Source: Anaerolineae bacterium
GTDB lineage: Bacteria > Chloroflexota > Anaerolineae > J102
DNA: 15,566 nucleotides
Assembly: GCA_026992375.1 (NCBI GenBank)
Contig: JALXAF010000330.1
Span: forward strand, 1-15,566
Direction: 5' to 3'
The notes below the pieces were generated by a model. That model was not told the origin of the DNA, did no database searches, and saw only the letters and a list, made by a program, of their open reading frames with translations. The position numbers and the translations under genes are program-made. Numbering within the stretch: position 1 is the stretch's first letter; every line of letters starts with the position of its first letter. Positions 1 to 5,994 of the stretch are shown one piece after another.

Positions 1-250
1 GGGCTGCGCTGATCGCGGCGGTCGTTGGCGCTGGCGTGGGTGTGTTGGTGGGCCGCGGCGTGGGCGTAACCGTTGGCGTGCTGGTGGGCGTGGCCGTGGG
101 TTCGGGCGTGGGGGTGTTGGTGGCGGGACGCTGGGAGACCAGGGTAGGCGTGGGCAATTCAGGCGGGACGCCGCAGCCGCTGAGGAATCCCAGGGTGAGG
201 GCCAGTGCAAAACCGGCGGTGAGAAGGACGGAAAGATATTTTCGGTTCAT
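1..250 (-). CDS. Secreted lipoprotein with Pro/Thr-rich linker (N-terminal part; 3' end outside window)
   Basis: Reading the minus strand from the ATG at 250-248 gives an open frame of 83 codons that runs off the window edge. The first 26 residues form a lipoprotein signal peptide: a basic start (MNRKY), a hydrophobic stretch, and the lipobox LSGC with the acylated cysteine at residue 26. After this comes a low-complexity linker of repeated TPT, PTP and PTN units at about residues 32-75, the kind that tethers extracellular domains of Chloroflexota lipoproteins to the membrane. The functional domain lies beyond the window, so the substrate is unknown; a solute-binding protein or an extracellular enzyme is possible. 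The gene follows the NurA gene at 94 bp on the same strand and has no obvious promoter or strong Shine-Dalgarno of its own. The start is chosen because the signal peptide begins exactly there. Confidence 0.8.
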   Translation of the reverse strand, partial: MNRKYLSVLLTAGFALALTLGFLSGCGVPPELPTPTLVSQRPATNTPTPEPTATPTSTPTVTPTPRPTNTPTPAPTTAAISAA

Positions 251-344
251 GTCGTTCTGTGAAGGTGGGGGTGGGTGATTGCATGCGCCATCGCGGCGGG
301 TCGGGCGAGCCGCGGGCGTTGAGAGGCTGGACGCGGAAAGGAGA

Positions 345-1538
345 TCAGAAGTTTCCTTTGAGCTCCTCCTTGATGGATGCAGACAGCCGTTCGCCCGTCA
401 GCCGCAGATATTCGACCGCCAGCATGTTCTCCAGCTCCTGACGTTCCGCGTAGGTGACAAGCGCCAGTTCGTGGGCCCGGATGAGCACGTAGGGATAATC
501 CGCGCCCTCGCAATCCCGATAGATGGCCTGATGCACCCGGTCCAGCATCCCCGGCTGCTCCGCCGCCCACCTGGGGATATCCACCCGGGCGATGCGGGGC
601 GCGGTTTCATCCCGAGCGACATTGAGATAGAAGAAGCATATCTCCTGTCCTTCCTGGGCGAAGGTCTTGTTCACCTGGGCGGTGCTGCTGAAGGGCGCAG
701 TGCGTTGGTTGGGGCGTAGATCGTTGAAAAGGGTGGCGTCGGTCAGCGCCCGATAGCGCGAGGCCCGCACGCTCTCCTTGGTGATCTCGCCGGACGCCAT
801 TTGCGCCACGTGTAGCAGTCGCAGCACGTTGGCCGATCGAGGCCGGGCCACGTAACCGATGGGGATGGCGCGGCTGTCCTGGATGTTCTGGAGTTGCTGG
901 AGATAGGCCCGCACCCGTTCTCGGGCGGCCTTCTCTCCGGCCGCGCTCTTCTCCTCCTCGCTGATCCAGATGAGCAGGGGGCCGTCGGTCATGGCCAGGA
1001 TGAGACGTGCCAGATCGCCGCCCCAATGACGCCGCTCCTCCCCGGCCCAATGCGCCAGCTCCCGCATCTCTTCTGATTCCCGCAGGCCGTTGACGACCTG
1101 GGCGTTGAGCAGATTCAGGTTGTCGTCATAAAGATCATCTTCGGTGAAGAACACCTGGGGCCGGGTGTTCACCAGGGGCGCTTCGCCCGAGCCCTGCCGC
1201 AGCAGGATGACGCCGGTGTTGATGAGATAGTAGAGGGCCGGGCCGTGCCGGTTGGGGTAGATTTGCGAGCCGTCCACGCCGATGAGGCTGGCGTCCTCCG
1301 CCTCGGGCGGGGGCGTGAAGCGGGCGTTGAGGGATTCCCCGCAGGGACGAGCCCCGCGCCAGGTCGGGTCCACGGCCTGCGCTTGGGCGATTTTATCGAG
1401 CAGGGCGTCGTCCACCGCGTCGAAGTCGTCGAGGGCCTGTCGGGCCTTGTTCACCAGATCGCGGTAACGGGCCTGCCGCCGGGCGATTTCCCGGCTCATG
1501 GCGCTGACCTGGTCCATAACTTTGCTGAGTTCGAGCAT
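345..1538 (-). CDS. nurA: NurA-domain nuclease
   Basis: A 397-residue protein of the NurA family. Family members are metal-dependent 5'-3' exonuclease/endonucleases that, with the HerA hexameric ATPase, resect DNA ends in archaea and some bacteria. Visible family motifs are the first acidic motif GVDGSQIYP (residues 87-95, Asp89), MTDGPLLIW (183-191, Asp185), ARVDIPRW (317-324, Asp320) and a late LIRAHELALVTY block (352-363, His356). Residues 1-60 form a charged helical segment, probably coiled coil. The length suits bacterial NurA proteins. No herA-like ATPase gene is visible, so any partner lies elsewhere. The start is supported by an extended -10 box placed so that transcription would begin at or next to the ATG, with no Shine-Dalgarno (only a run of C). 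Family assignment is firm; activity is inferred from the conserved acidic residues. Confidence 0.88.
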   Translation of the reverse strand: MLELSKVMDQVSAMSREIARRQARYRDLVNKARQALDDFDAVDDALLDKIAQAQAVDPTWRGARPCGESLNARFTPPPEAEDASLIGVDGSQIYPNRHGPALYYLINTGVILLRQGSGEAPLVNTRPQVFFTEDDLYDDNLNLLNAQVVNGLRESEEMRELAHWAGEERRHWGGDLARLILAMTDGPLLIWISEEEKSAAGEKAARERVRAYLQQLQNIQDSRAIPIGYVARPRSANVLRLLHVAQMASGEITKESVRASRYRALTDATLFNDLRPNQRTAPFSSTAQVNKTFAQEGQEICFFYLNVARDETAPRIARVDIPRWAAEQPGMLDRVHQAIYRDCEGADYPYVLIRAHELALVTYAERQELENMLAVEYLRLTGERLSASIKEELKGNF

Positions 1539-1544
1539 GGGGGG

Positions 1545-1553
1545 ATTATATCA
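1545..1553 (-). promoter_or_regulatory. Extended -10 promoter of nurA, probably leaderless
   Basis: The minus strand reads TGATATAAT, a perfect -10 hexamer with the TG extension. The hexamer ends at 1545, six bases before the A of the nurA ATG at 1538. With the usual spacing, transcription would start at or within a base or two of the start codon. The bases between are all C and offer no ribosome-binding site. No convincing -35 box is seen. Confidence 0.6.
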
Positions 1554-1578
1554 CACCGGGAAGAAAAATTCCTCTGCG

Positions 1579-1731
1579 GTAACTACTAACGTAGCGAGGC
1601 CAAAAACCACGACGACACGACGACTCGAAGGCACGAAGGGTGAGAAATAAGGATTTTCTTCCTGTCTTCGTTCCTTCGAGCCTTCGTGGCAAGACGTTTT
1701 CCAGGCCGAATCAGGCTACCTGAGCAGTTAC
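1579..1731. mobile_element. MITE-like element, copy 1 (GTAACT inverted ends, 8-bp target duplication)
   Basis: A 153-bp non-coding element. The left end reads GTAACTACTAACGTAGC; the right end, read inward on the other strand, is GTAACTGCTCAGGTAGC, matching at 14 of 17 positions. Immediately outside are perfect 8-bp direct repeats CCTCTGCG at 1571-1578 and 1732-1739, which is a target-site duplication. The interior carries a long imperfect palindrome built from CACGAAGG/CCTTCGTGG-type words, so the whole element can fold on itself. It encodes no protein. It lies between the divergent nurA and membrane-protein promoters and leaves both core promoters intact. A second copy lies at 9728-9865. Ends beginning GTAA and 8-bp duplications resemble the IS66 family, which suggests but does not prove the mobilising transposase. 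Confidence 0.85.
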
Positions 1732-1749
1732 CCTCTGCGAGAGACAAAA

Positions 1750-1778
1750 TTGCCAAAGTTGCGAGAATGGTTTATGCT
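1750..1778 (+). promoter_or_regulatory. Sigma-70-type promoter of the seven-TM protein gene
   Basis: TTGCCA at 1750-1755 and TATGCT at 1773-1778 are separated by exactly 17 bp. They lie about 40 bp upstream of the preferred ATG at 1826, giving a short leader that includes a GGAGG ribosome-binding site. The -35 box starts 10 bp beyond the right target duplication of the adjacent mobile element. Confidence 0.55.
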
Positions 1779-1825
1779 ACTTTTTGTTAGATTTCATCAT
1801 TTTTACTGTGTTTTATGGAGGTTTC

Positions 1826-2536
1826 ATGTCGCACGAATTTGCAAATGCGTTCCTGCCCGCACTTTCATCCACCATCAGTTTCATCTTCGCCTTTTTCGTC
1901 CTTCGCCGCTGGTGGTTCGGTCGCCGCACCTATTCTCTTTTCTGGGGCATAGGCATGTTGTTTTACGCCATCGGCGGAGCCATGGAGGCTCTTTACGGCT
2001 TTTTCGGTTGGCATCCCCTGGTTTTTCGTCTCTGGTATCTGTTTGGCGCTATCCTAGTGGCGGCCTGGCTGGGACAGGGCACCATGTTTTTGCTGGTGCG
2101 AAAGCGCTGGGCCTATTGGCTGTTCTATATCCTGCTGGCTGCATCCATTTACGCCGCGTACAAGGTTTTCACCGCGGAGCTCGATCCTGCGCACATGATC
2201 AGCGGCGAACTGAGCGGGCACGCCATCGTGACTCCGGGCGTGCGCATTCTCACCCCCTTCTTCAATCTCTATGGCGTCATCACCCTGGTTGGCGGCGCTA
2301 TCTACTCCGCCTGGATATTCTGGCGCAAGCGGGTGCTGATTCACCGGGTGGCGGGCAACATCTTCATCGCCGTGGGCGCGCTCATGCCCGCGTTCGGCGG
2401 CGGCCTTCAGCGTTTCGGCGTGCCCTACATCCTCTATCTCAGCGAGTTGCTGGGGGCTGTCCTGATGTTCATCGGTTTCCTGTACGCCACCCAGGCTATC
2501 GCCTACGGGCTGCGCGCATCTCGCCAACCCGCTTGA
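1826..2536 (+). CDS. Seven-transmembrane membrane protein of unknown function
   Basis: A 236-residue integral membrane protein with seven predicted membrane segments at about residues 8-27, 35-55, 66-90, 95-113, 142-165, 173-192 and 199-222. The loops are short and Arg-rich patches (RRWWFGRR, VRKRW, FWRKR) probably face the cytoplasm. I recognise no catalytic motif or named family; it could be a sensor-like or scaffold membrane protein. The frame is open upstream to 1784. The ATG at 1826 is preferred because GGAGG lies four bases before it, and the extra 14 residues would start within a few bases of the predicted transcription start. It is a single-gene unit: divergent from nurA, convergent with polA, and followed by two strong hairpins. 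Real coding is supported by the periodic hydrophobic pattern over the full length. Confidence 0.75.
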   Translation: MSHEFANAFLPALSSTISFIFAFFVLRRWWFGRRTYSLFWGIGMLFYAIGGAMEALYGFFGWHPLVFRLWYLFGAILVAAWLGQGTMFLLVRKRWAYWLFYILLAASIYAAYKVFTAELDPAHMISGELSGHAIVTPGVRILTPFFNLYGVITLVGGAIYSAWIFWRKRVLIHRVAGNIFIAVGALMPAFGGGLQRFGVPYILYLSELLGAVLMFIGFLYATQAIAYGLRASRQPA

Positions 2537-2554
2537 GCCGCGGCCCGCGGTTTC

Positions 2555-2591
2555 AGACCTCGGAGGTCTCGGCAGACCTCCGAGGTCTTTT
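2555..2591 (+). terminator. Hairpin repeat copy 1, likely terminator after the membrane protein gene
   Basis: A perfect 15-bp stem: AGACCTCGGAGGTCT at 2555-2569 pairs with AGACCTCCGAGGTCT at 2574-2588 around a CGGC loop and is followed by TTT on the plus strand. It starts 19 bp after the membrane protein stop codon. Each arm is itself nearly palindromic (AGACCTC-G-GAGGTCT), so two small hairpins or a cruciform are alternative folds. It belongs to a larger direct repeat (about 2539-2607) that recurs at about 2683-2752. The minus strand has no T run after the stem, so termination of polA transcripts here is less certain. Confidence 0.65.
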
Positions 2592-2698
2592 GGCCCGCAC
2601 AACGCAAAAGACCATCAAAGCTGAAGCGTGAAGCGCTTGCGTTGCCGAATGCGGCGAGGTTTCTCGTCCTGGCGGGCGTTTGGCAGGCCCGCCGTTTC

Positions 2699-2734
2699 AG
2701 ACCTCTGAGGTCTCGCAGACCTCAGAGGTCTTTT
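2699..2734 (+). terminator. Hairpin repeat copy 2 between convergent genes
   Basis: A second perfect 15-bp stem: AGACCTCTGAGGTCT at 2699-2713 and AGACCTCAGAGGTCT at 2717-2731 around a CGC loop, followed by TTTT with its first T shared with the stem. The flanks also repeat copy 1: GGTTTC/CGTTTC before, and TTTTGGCCCGCACAACGCAAA after. Compared with copy 1, one base differs in each arm and the two changes compensate (G-C becomes T-A), so pairing is kept. It lies 38 bp beyond the polA stop codon in the convergent gap. Confidence 0.6.
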
Positions 2735-2771
2735 GGCCCGCACAACGCAAATGCACGCCAGATGAGGCCTA

Positions 2772-5525
2772 TCAGTCCCGCCAGGGCTGCATGTCATACC
2801 AGTTGGGGCCGTATTCGGGCTCGGCCTTGAGCGGCGCTTTCAGCTCATAGGCGGCTTCCATCGTCTCCACCACCAGCGGGACCACGTGCGCCATCTCGGC
2901 GATGGGGGTCTCCAGCACCAGCTCGTCGTGCACCTGCAAGATCATGCGGGCGGCGAAACCCTGCTCGCGCAGCTTGCGATGCACCTCGCGCAGCGCGATC
3001 TTGAGGATATCGGCCGCGGAGCCCTGGATGGGGAAATTAATGGCGGCCCGTTCGGCCGCGGCCCGGGCCTGCTGCGACACTCGGACGGTGGATTTGAGCA
3101 CGGGGAAGTAGCGGCGTCGGCCCAGCAGCGTCTCCACATATCCCTGCTCCCTGGCTCGGGCGATAGTCTCTTCGAGATAGCGCTTGACGCCCGGATAAGT
3201 GGCGAAATAGGTGTCCATGAAATGACGGGCCTCCTCCATGCTGATGCCCGCCCGGGTGGAAAGCCCATACGGACTCACGCCGTACGAGGTGGCGAAATTC
3301 ATCATCTTGGCCACAGAACGCTGCTGGGAAGTCACCTCTTCGATGGGGACGCCATACACCAGGCTGGCCGTGGCCGCGTGGATGTCCAGCCCCTGGGCGA
3401 AAGCTGCCAGCATCCGCTCATCCCCAGAGATGTGGGCCAGGATGCGCAGCTCCACCTGGGAGTAATCCACGGCCAGAAGATAGTGCTCGGGCGGAGCCAC
3501 AAATGCCTTGCGGATGCGTCTGCCCAGTTCTGAACGAACCGGTATGTTCTGAAGATTGGGCCTGTTAGAGGAGATGCGCCCGGTTTCGGCGCCCGTCTGA
3601 TCGAAGGAGGTGTGAATGCGTCCAGTCTCGGGGTTGATGAGCCGGGGCAAGGCCTCGATGTAGGTGTTCAGCAGTTTGGTGAGCTGCCGATATTCCAGCA
3701 GCAGATCGATGACGGGATGCGCGCCTCGCAGCCCTTCCAGCACTGAGGCCGCGGTGGAGTAGTGGCCGCTCTTGGTTTTCTTCAGGCCGCGGGAGGGCAG
3801 CCCCAGAGTTCCGAACAGCGCGTCCGAAAGCTGCTGGGTGGAGTTGAGATTGAATTCATAGCCCACGTACTCATAAATCTCGCCCGCCAGTTGCTCCAGC
3901 CGGGAGCGAAGCTCCTTCGCCATCTCGTTGAGATAAGTGGCGTCCACCAGCACGCCGTGCATCTCCATATCGGCCAGTACTGGAATCAAGGGCATTTCCA
4001 GGTCCCAAAAGAGCCGGATCAGCCCGGTTTCCTCCAGTTGCGGCCGGATTTTGGCCCAGATGCGGCGGGTCATGTCCACGTCCGCGGCCGCATAGTCGGT
4101 GACGCGCCCGATGGAGACCGTGTCCATGGTGGTTTGATTGCGGCCCTTGCCGATGAGATCGGCGATGGGAGTCATCTCCACGCCCAGATATTTGATGGCC
4201 AGCGCCTTCAGGCCCAGGCTGCGACTGCCCGGATCCAGCAGAAATTCGCCGATCATGGTGTCGATGAAGCGGCCCCGCACCGGCAGCCCATGCCGGCGGC
4301 AGACGATGAGATCGTATTTGGCGTTGTGGGCCAGCTTGTCCGCGTTTTCATTGGCCAGAACCGGCCCGATCTTCTCCTGGAGCAACGCCAGGGAGAGTTG
4401 CTCGCCATCCCGGTGGGTGATGGGCGCGTACACGTTCGCGTCCGGGCCTTCATCCCAACCCAGCGCCAGCCCCACCAGGCCCGCCCGATGTTCGTCCACG
4501 CCCGTGGTCTCCACGTCGAAGGCCAGCGGGTTGGCCGCGGTCAGGTTGGGCAGGATGTCGTCCAGGTCATCGGGCGTGGTGATGGCCCGATAGCCGCGCG
4601 GCGCGCCTGTATCCTGGACCACCGTCCCCTCGCCGAACAGGCCCAATTGCTGCACGCCCTGACCGGGCGGCTCGGGCAGGCGAGGGATGAGGGTGCGGAA
4701 TTCCAGCTCGGTGAATAGCTCCAGAATGCGATGACGGTCGTAGTCGCCGAATTCGCACGCGGCCAGGTCTAGCTCCACGCCCGGCACATCCACGATGGTG
4801 GCCAGCGCTCGAGAGAGATACGCGTCCTCTTTGCCCTTGAGCAGGGCGTTGCGCACCCGGGTGGGCGTAACCTCATCGATGTGAGCGTAGATGTTGTCGA
4901 GATCGCCCCATTGCTGCAACAGCTTGACCGCGGTCTTGTCGCCGATGCCGCGCACGCCGGGGATGTTGTCCGATTTGTCGCCCACCAGGGCCTTGTAATC
5001 CACGATCTGCCGGGGCGAAAGTTTGTAGCGCTCCAGCACCTTTTCGGGCGTGTAGATGATGACATCCGAGAACTTGCGGCCCGAGGTCAGCACCCAAATC
5101 TTCTCATCCACCACCTGCAGCAAGTCCCGATCGCCCGTGGTGATGAGGGATAGCGCGTCTTTGGCCTCGGCCTGATGGGCCAGCGTGGCCAGCACATCGT
5201 CCGCTTCGTAGCCCTCTTTGGTGAAGATGGGAATGCGAAACGCGGCGATGATCTCCTGAATGCGGTCGATCTGGATGGCGAGTTCGTCAGGAATGCGCTC
5301 CCGCGTGGCCTTGTAGTCCTCGAATTTGTCGTGGCGGAAGCTGCGCCCCACGTCGAAGGCCACGGCCATGTGCGTGGGGCGATGATCCCGCATGACGTTG
5401 AGGAGCATGGAGACGAAGCCATACACCGCGTTGGTCAATTCGCCCTTGCTGGTGGCCATATCGGGCGGCAGGGCGAAGAACGCGCGGTAGGCCAGCGAGT
5501 GGCCGTCGATGAGTACGAGTTTCAT
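2772..5525 (-). CDS. polA: DNA polymerase I
   Basis: A complete 917-residue family A DNA polymerase for Okazaki-fragment processing and repair synthesis. Domain order: 5' nuclease at about 1-290 (Asp7, AFDVG at 56-60, YEADD at 106-110, TGDRD at 130-134, helix-hairpin-helix near 186-200); 3'-5' proofreading exonuclease at about 310-500; polymerase at about 505-917. Proofreading looks active: Exo I FDVETTG (Asp337, Glu339), Exo II HNAKYD (Asn401, Asp405) and Exo III YAAAD (Tyr478, Asp482) are intact. Polymerase motif A is DYSQVELRI (Asp687), the O-helix motif B runs from Arg736 through Lys740 and Phe744 to Tyr748-Gly749, and motif C is VHDE (865-868). The length is normal. The start has the family N-terminus MKLVLIDGHSLAYRAFFALP; the bases upstream read GGAACATCGCC, a modest ribosome-binding site just outside a 152-bp repeat. 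Confidence 0.97.
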   Translation of the reverse strand: MKLVLIDGHSLAYRAFFALPPDMATSKGELTNAVYGFVSMLLNVMRDHRPTHMAVAFDVGRSFRHDKFEDYKATRERIPDELAIQIDRIQEIIAAFRIPIFTKEGYEADDVLATLAHQAEAKDALSLITTGDRDLLQVVDEKIWVLTSGRKFSDVIIYTPEKVLERYKLSPRQIVDYKALVGDKSDNIPGVRGIGDKTAVKLLQQWGDLDNIYAHIDEVTPTRVRNALLKGKEDAYLSRALATIVDVPGVELDLAACEFGDYDRHRILELFTELEFRTLIPRLPEPPGQGVQQLGLFGEGTVVQDTGAPRGYRAITTPDDLDDILPNLTAANPLAFDVETTGVDEHRAGLVGLALGWDEGPDANVYAPITHRDGEQLSLALLQEKIGPVLANENADKLAHNAKYDLIVCRRHGLPVRGRFIDTMIGEFLLDPGSRSLGLKALAIKYLGVEMTPIADLIGKGRNQTTMDTVSIGRVTDYAAADVDMTRRIWAKIRPQLEETGLIRLFWDLEMPLIPVLADMEMHGVLVDATYLNEMAKELRSRLEQLAGEIYEYVGYEFNLNSTQQLSDALFGTLGLPSRGLKKTKSGHYSTAASVLEGLRGAHPVIDLLLEYRQLTKLLNTYIEALPRLINPETGRIHTSFDQTGAETGRISSNRPNLQNIPVRSELGRRIRKAFVAPPEHYLLAVDYSQVELRILAHISGDERMLAAFAQGLDIHAATASLVYGVPIEEVTSQQRSVAKMMNFATSYGVSPYGLSTRAGISMEEARHFMDTYFATYPGVKRYLEETIARAREQGYVETLLGRRRYFPVLKSTVRVSQQARAAAERAAINFPIQGSAADILKIALREVHRKLREQGFAARMILQVHDELVLETPIAEMAHVVPLVVETMEAAYELKAPLKAEPEYGPNWYDMQPWRD

Positions 5526-5536
5526 GGCGATGTTCC

Positions 5537-5688
5537 GTAGATAGAACGCAGATGACGCAGAAAAAGCTGATCTGCGCAGATAAAAACAGATAGAATCGAA
5601 ATAATCTGCGAAAATCTGTGTGCATCAGATGTTTCTGCGTTCCATTTTCGTTTGTTATGTGGTGAGCAATCGCTCATGGCGGCTGCTT
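5537..5688 (-). repeat. 152-bp dispersed repeat, copy A (upstream of polA)
   Basis: Read on the minus strand, this segment aligns without gaps to 12400-12551 on the plus strand. By hand I count about 15 differences in 152 positions (about 90% identity), nearly all transitions. Both copies begin AAGCAG and end with CTATCTAC or CTATTTAC. They contain a small hairpin (GAGC-4-GCTC), the word ATGGAACGCAGAAAC, and several TCTGCG repeats near the polA-proximal end. No target duplication, inverted ends or coding frame is evident. The copy ends 11 bp before the polA start codon, so it makes up most of the polA leader region. Confidence 0.85.
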
Positions 5689-5690
5689 TG

Positions 5691-5735
5691 AAAATAGAAA
5701 CAAACCGCCCGCTAAGCGCAGGGCCGCGGGCGGTT
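5691..5735 (-). terminator. Rho-independent terminator of the DEAD-box-like operon
   Basis: On the minus strand AACCGCCCGC (5735-5726) and GCGGGCGGTT (5712-5703) form a perfect 10-bp GC-rich stem around a 13-base loop. It is followed by the T-rich tail TTTGTTTCTATTTT. It lies 21 bp after the stop codon of the 74-residue protein and separates this operon from polA, which reads in the same direction. Confidence 0.85.
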
Positions 5736-5756
5736 GTCAGATCGATTGCAAGAGGG

Positions 5757-5981
5757 TTAGTTTTCCCGGATGGCGAGCTTCCGGGCGTCCAGCAGGGCGT
5801 GAACCTTCGGATCATCCAGGATATCGCGGCGGAAACGATACTTGCGGCCCTTGTCGAAGCGGAAATCGCCCGAAGCAAGACGCAGCATCAGATGCTCGTC
5901 ACCGATGTTTTCCAGCCAGATGTATTGATCCCGGCTGATTTCCCAGGTGTCTTCCGGGGGTTTGCGCAGAGAAAGACGCAT
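5757..5981 (-). CDS. Small basic protein (74 aa) coupled to the DEAD-box-like gene
   Basis: A 74-residue soluble protein rich in Arg, Lys, Asp and Glu (start MRLSLRKPP, end LDARKLAIREN). I recognise no family, and it has no signal peptide, membrane segment or cysteine. The middle (DTWEISRDQYIWLENIG, then LMLRLASGDFRFDKGRKYRF) alternates hydrophobic and charged residues as a small beta-rich fold would, followed by a helical tail. Translation is strongly supported: a perfect AGGAGG overlaps the stop codon of the upstream gene, seven bases before this ATG, and a terminator follows directly. The layout implies co-translation with the DEAD-box-like protein and a possible shared role in RNA metabolism; this is inference from position only. 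Confidence 0.75.
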   Translation of the reverse strand: MRLSLRKPPEDTWEISRDQYIWLENIGDEHLMLRLASGDFRFDKGRKYRFRRDILDDPKVHALLDARKLAIREN

Positions 5982-5988
5982 GATGACG

Positions 5989-5994
5989 CCTCCT
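5989..5994 (-). promoter_or_regulatory. AGGAGG ribosome-binding site overlapping the upstream stop codon
   Basis: The minus strand reads TAGGAGG, where TAG (5995-5993) is the stop of the DEAD-box-like gene and AGGAGG (5994-5989) is a perfect Shine-Dalgarno seven bases before the small protein's ATG. Ribosomes ending on the first gene would sit on this site, so the two genes are probably translationally coupled. Confidence 0.8.

Noticed and set aside
36..278. Plus-strand 80-aa frame with repeated GVGV/VLVG units
   Set aside because: It is the antisense reading of the TPT-rich linker of the minus-strand lipoprotein; the repeats come from that linker.
1579..1731. Possible CRISPR-like or tandem repeat from CACGAAGG words
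   Set aside because: The words are arranged as one palindrome inside an element with inverted ends and target duplications, not as regularly spaced direct repeats.
1750..2631. Plus-strand 293-aa frame overlapping the membrane protein gene
   Set aside because: It is rich in Arg, His and Ser with no hydrophobic periodicity, and it reads through the terminator hairpins; the frame from 1826 has seven membrane segments and a good ribosome-binding site.
3762..4718. Long plus-strand open frame (318 aa) inside polA
   Set aside because: It is antisense to conserved polA motifs, and its His/Gln/Ala-rich composition is typical of a shadow frame in high-GC DNA.
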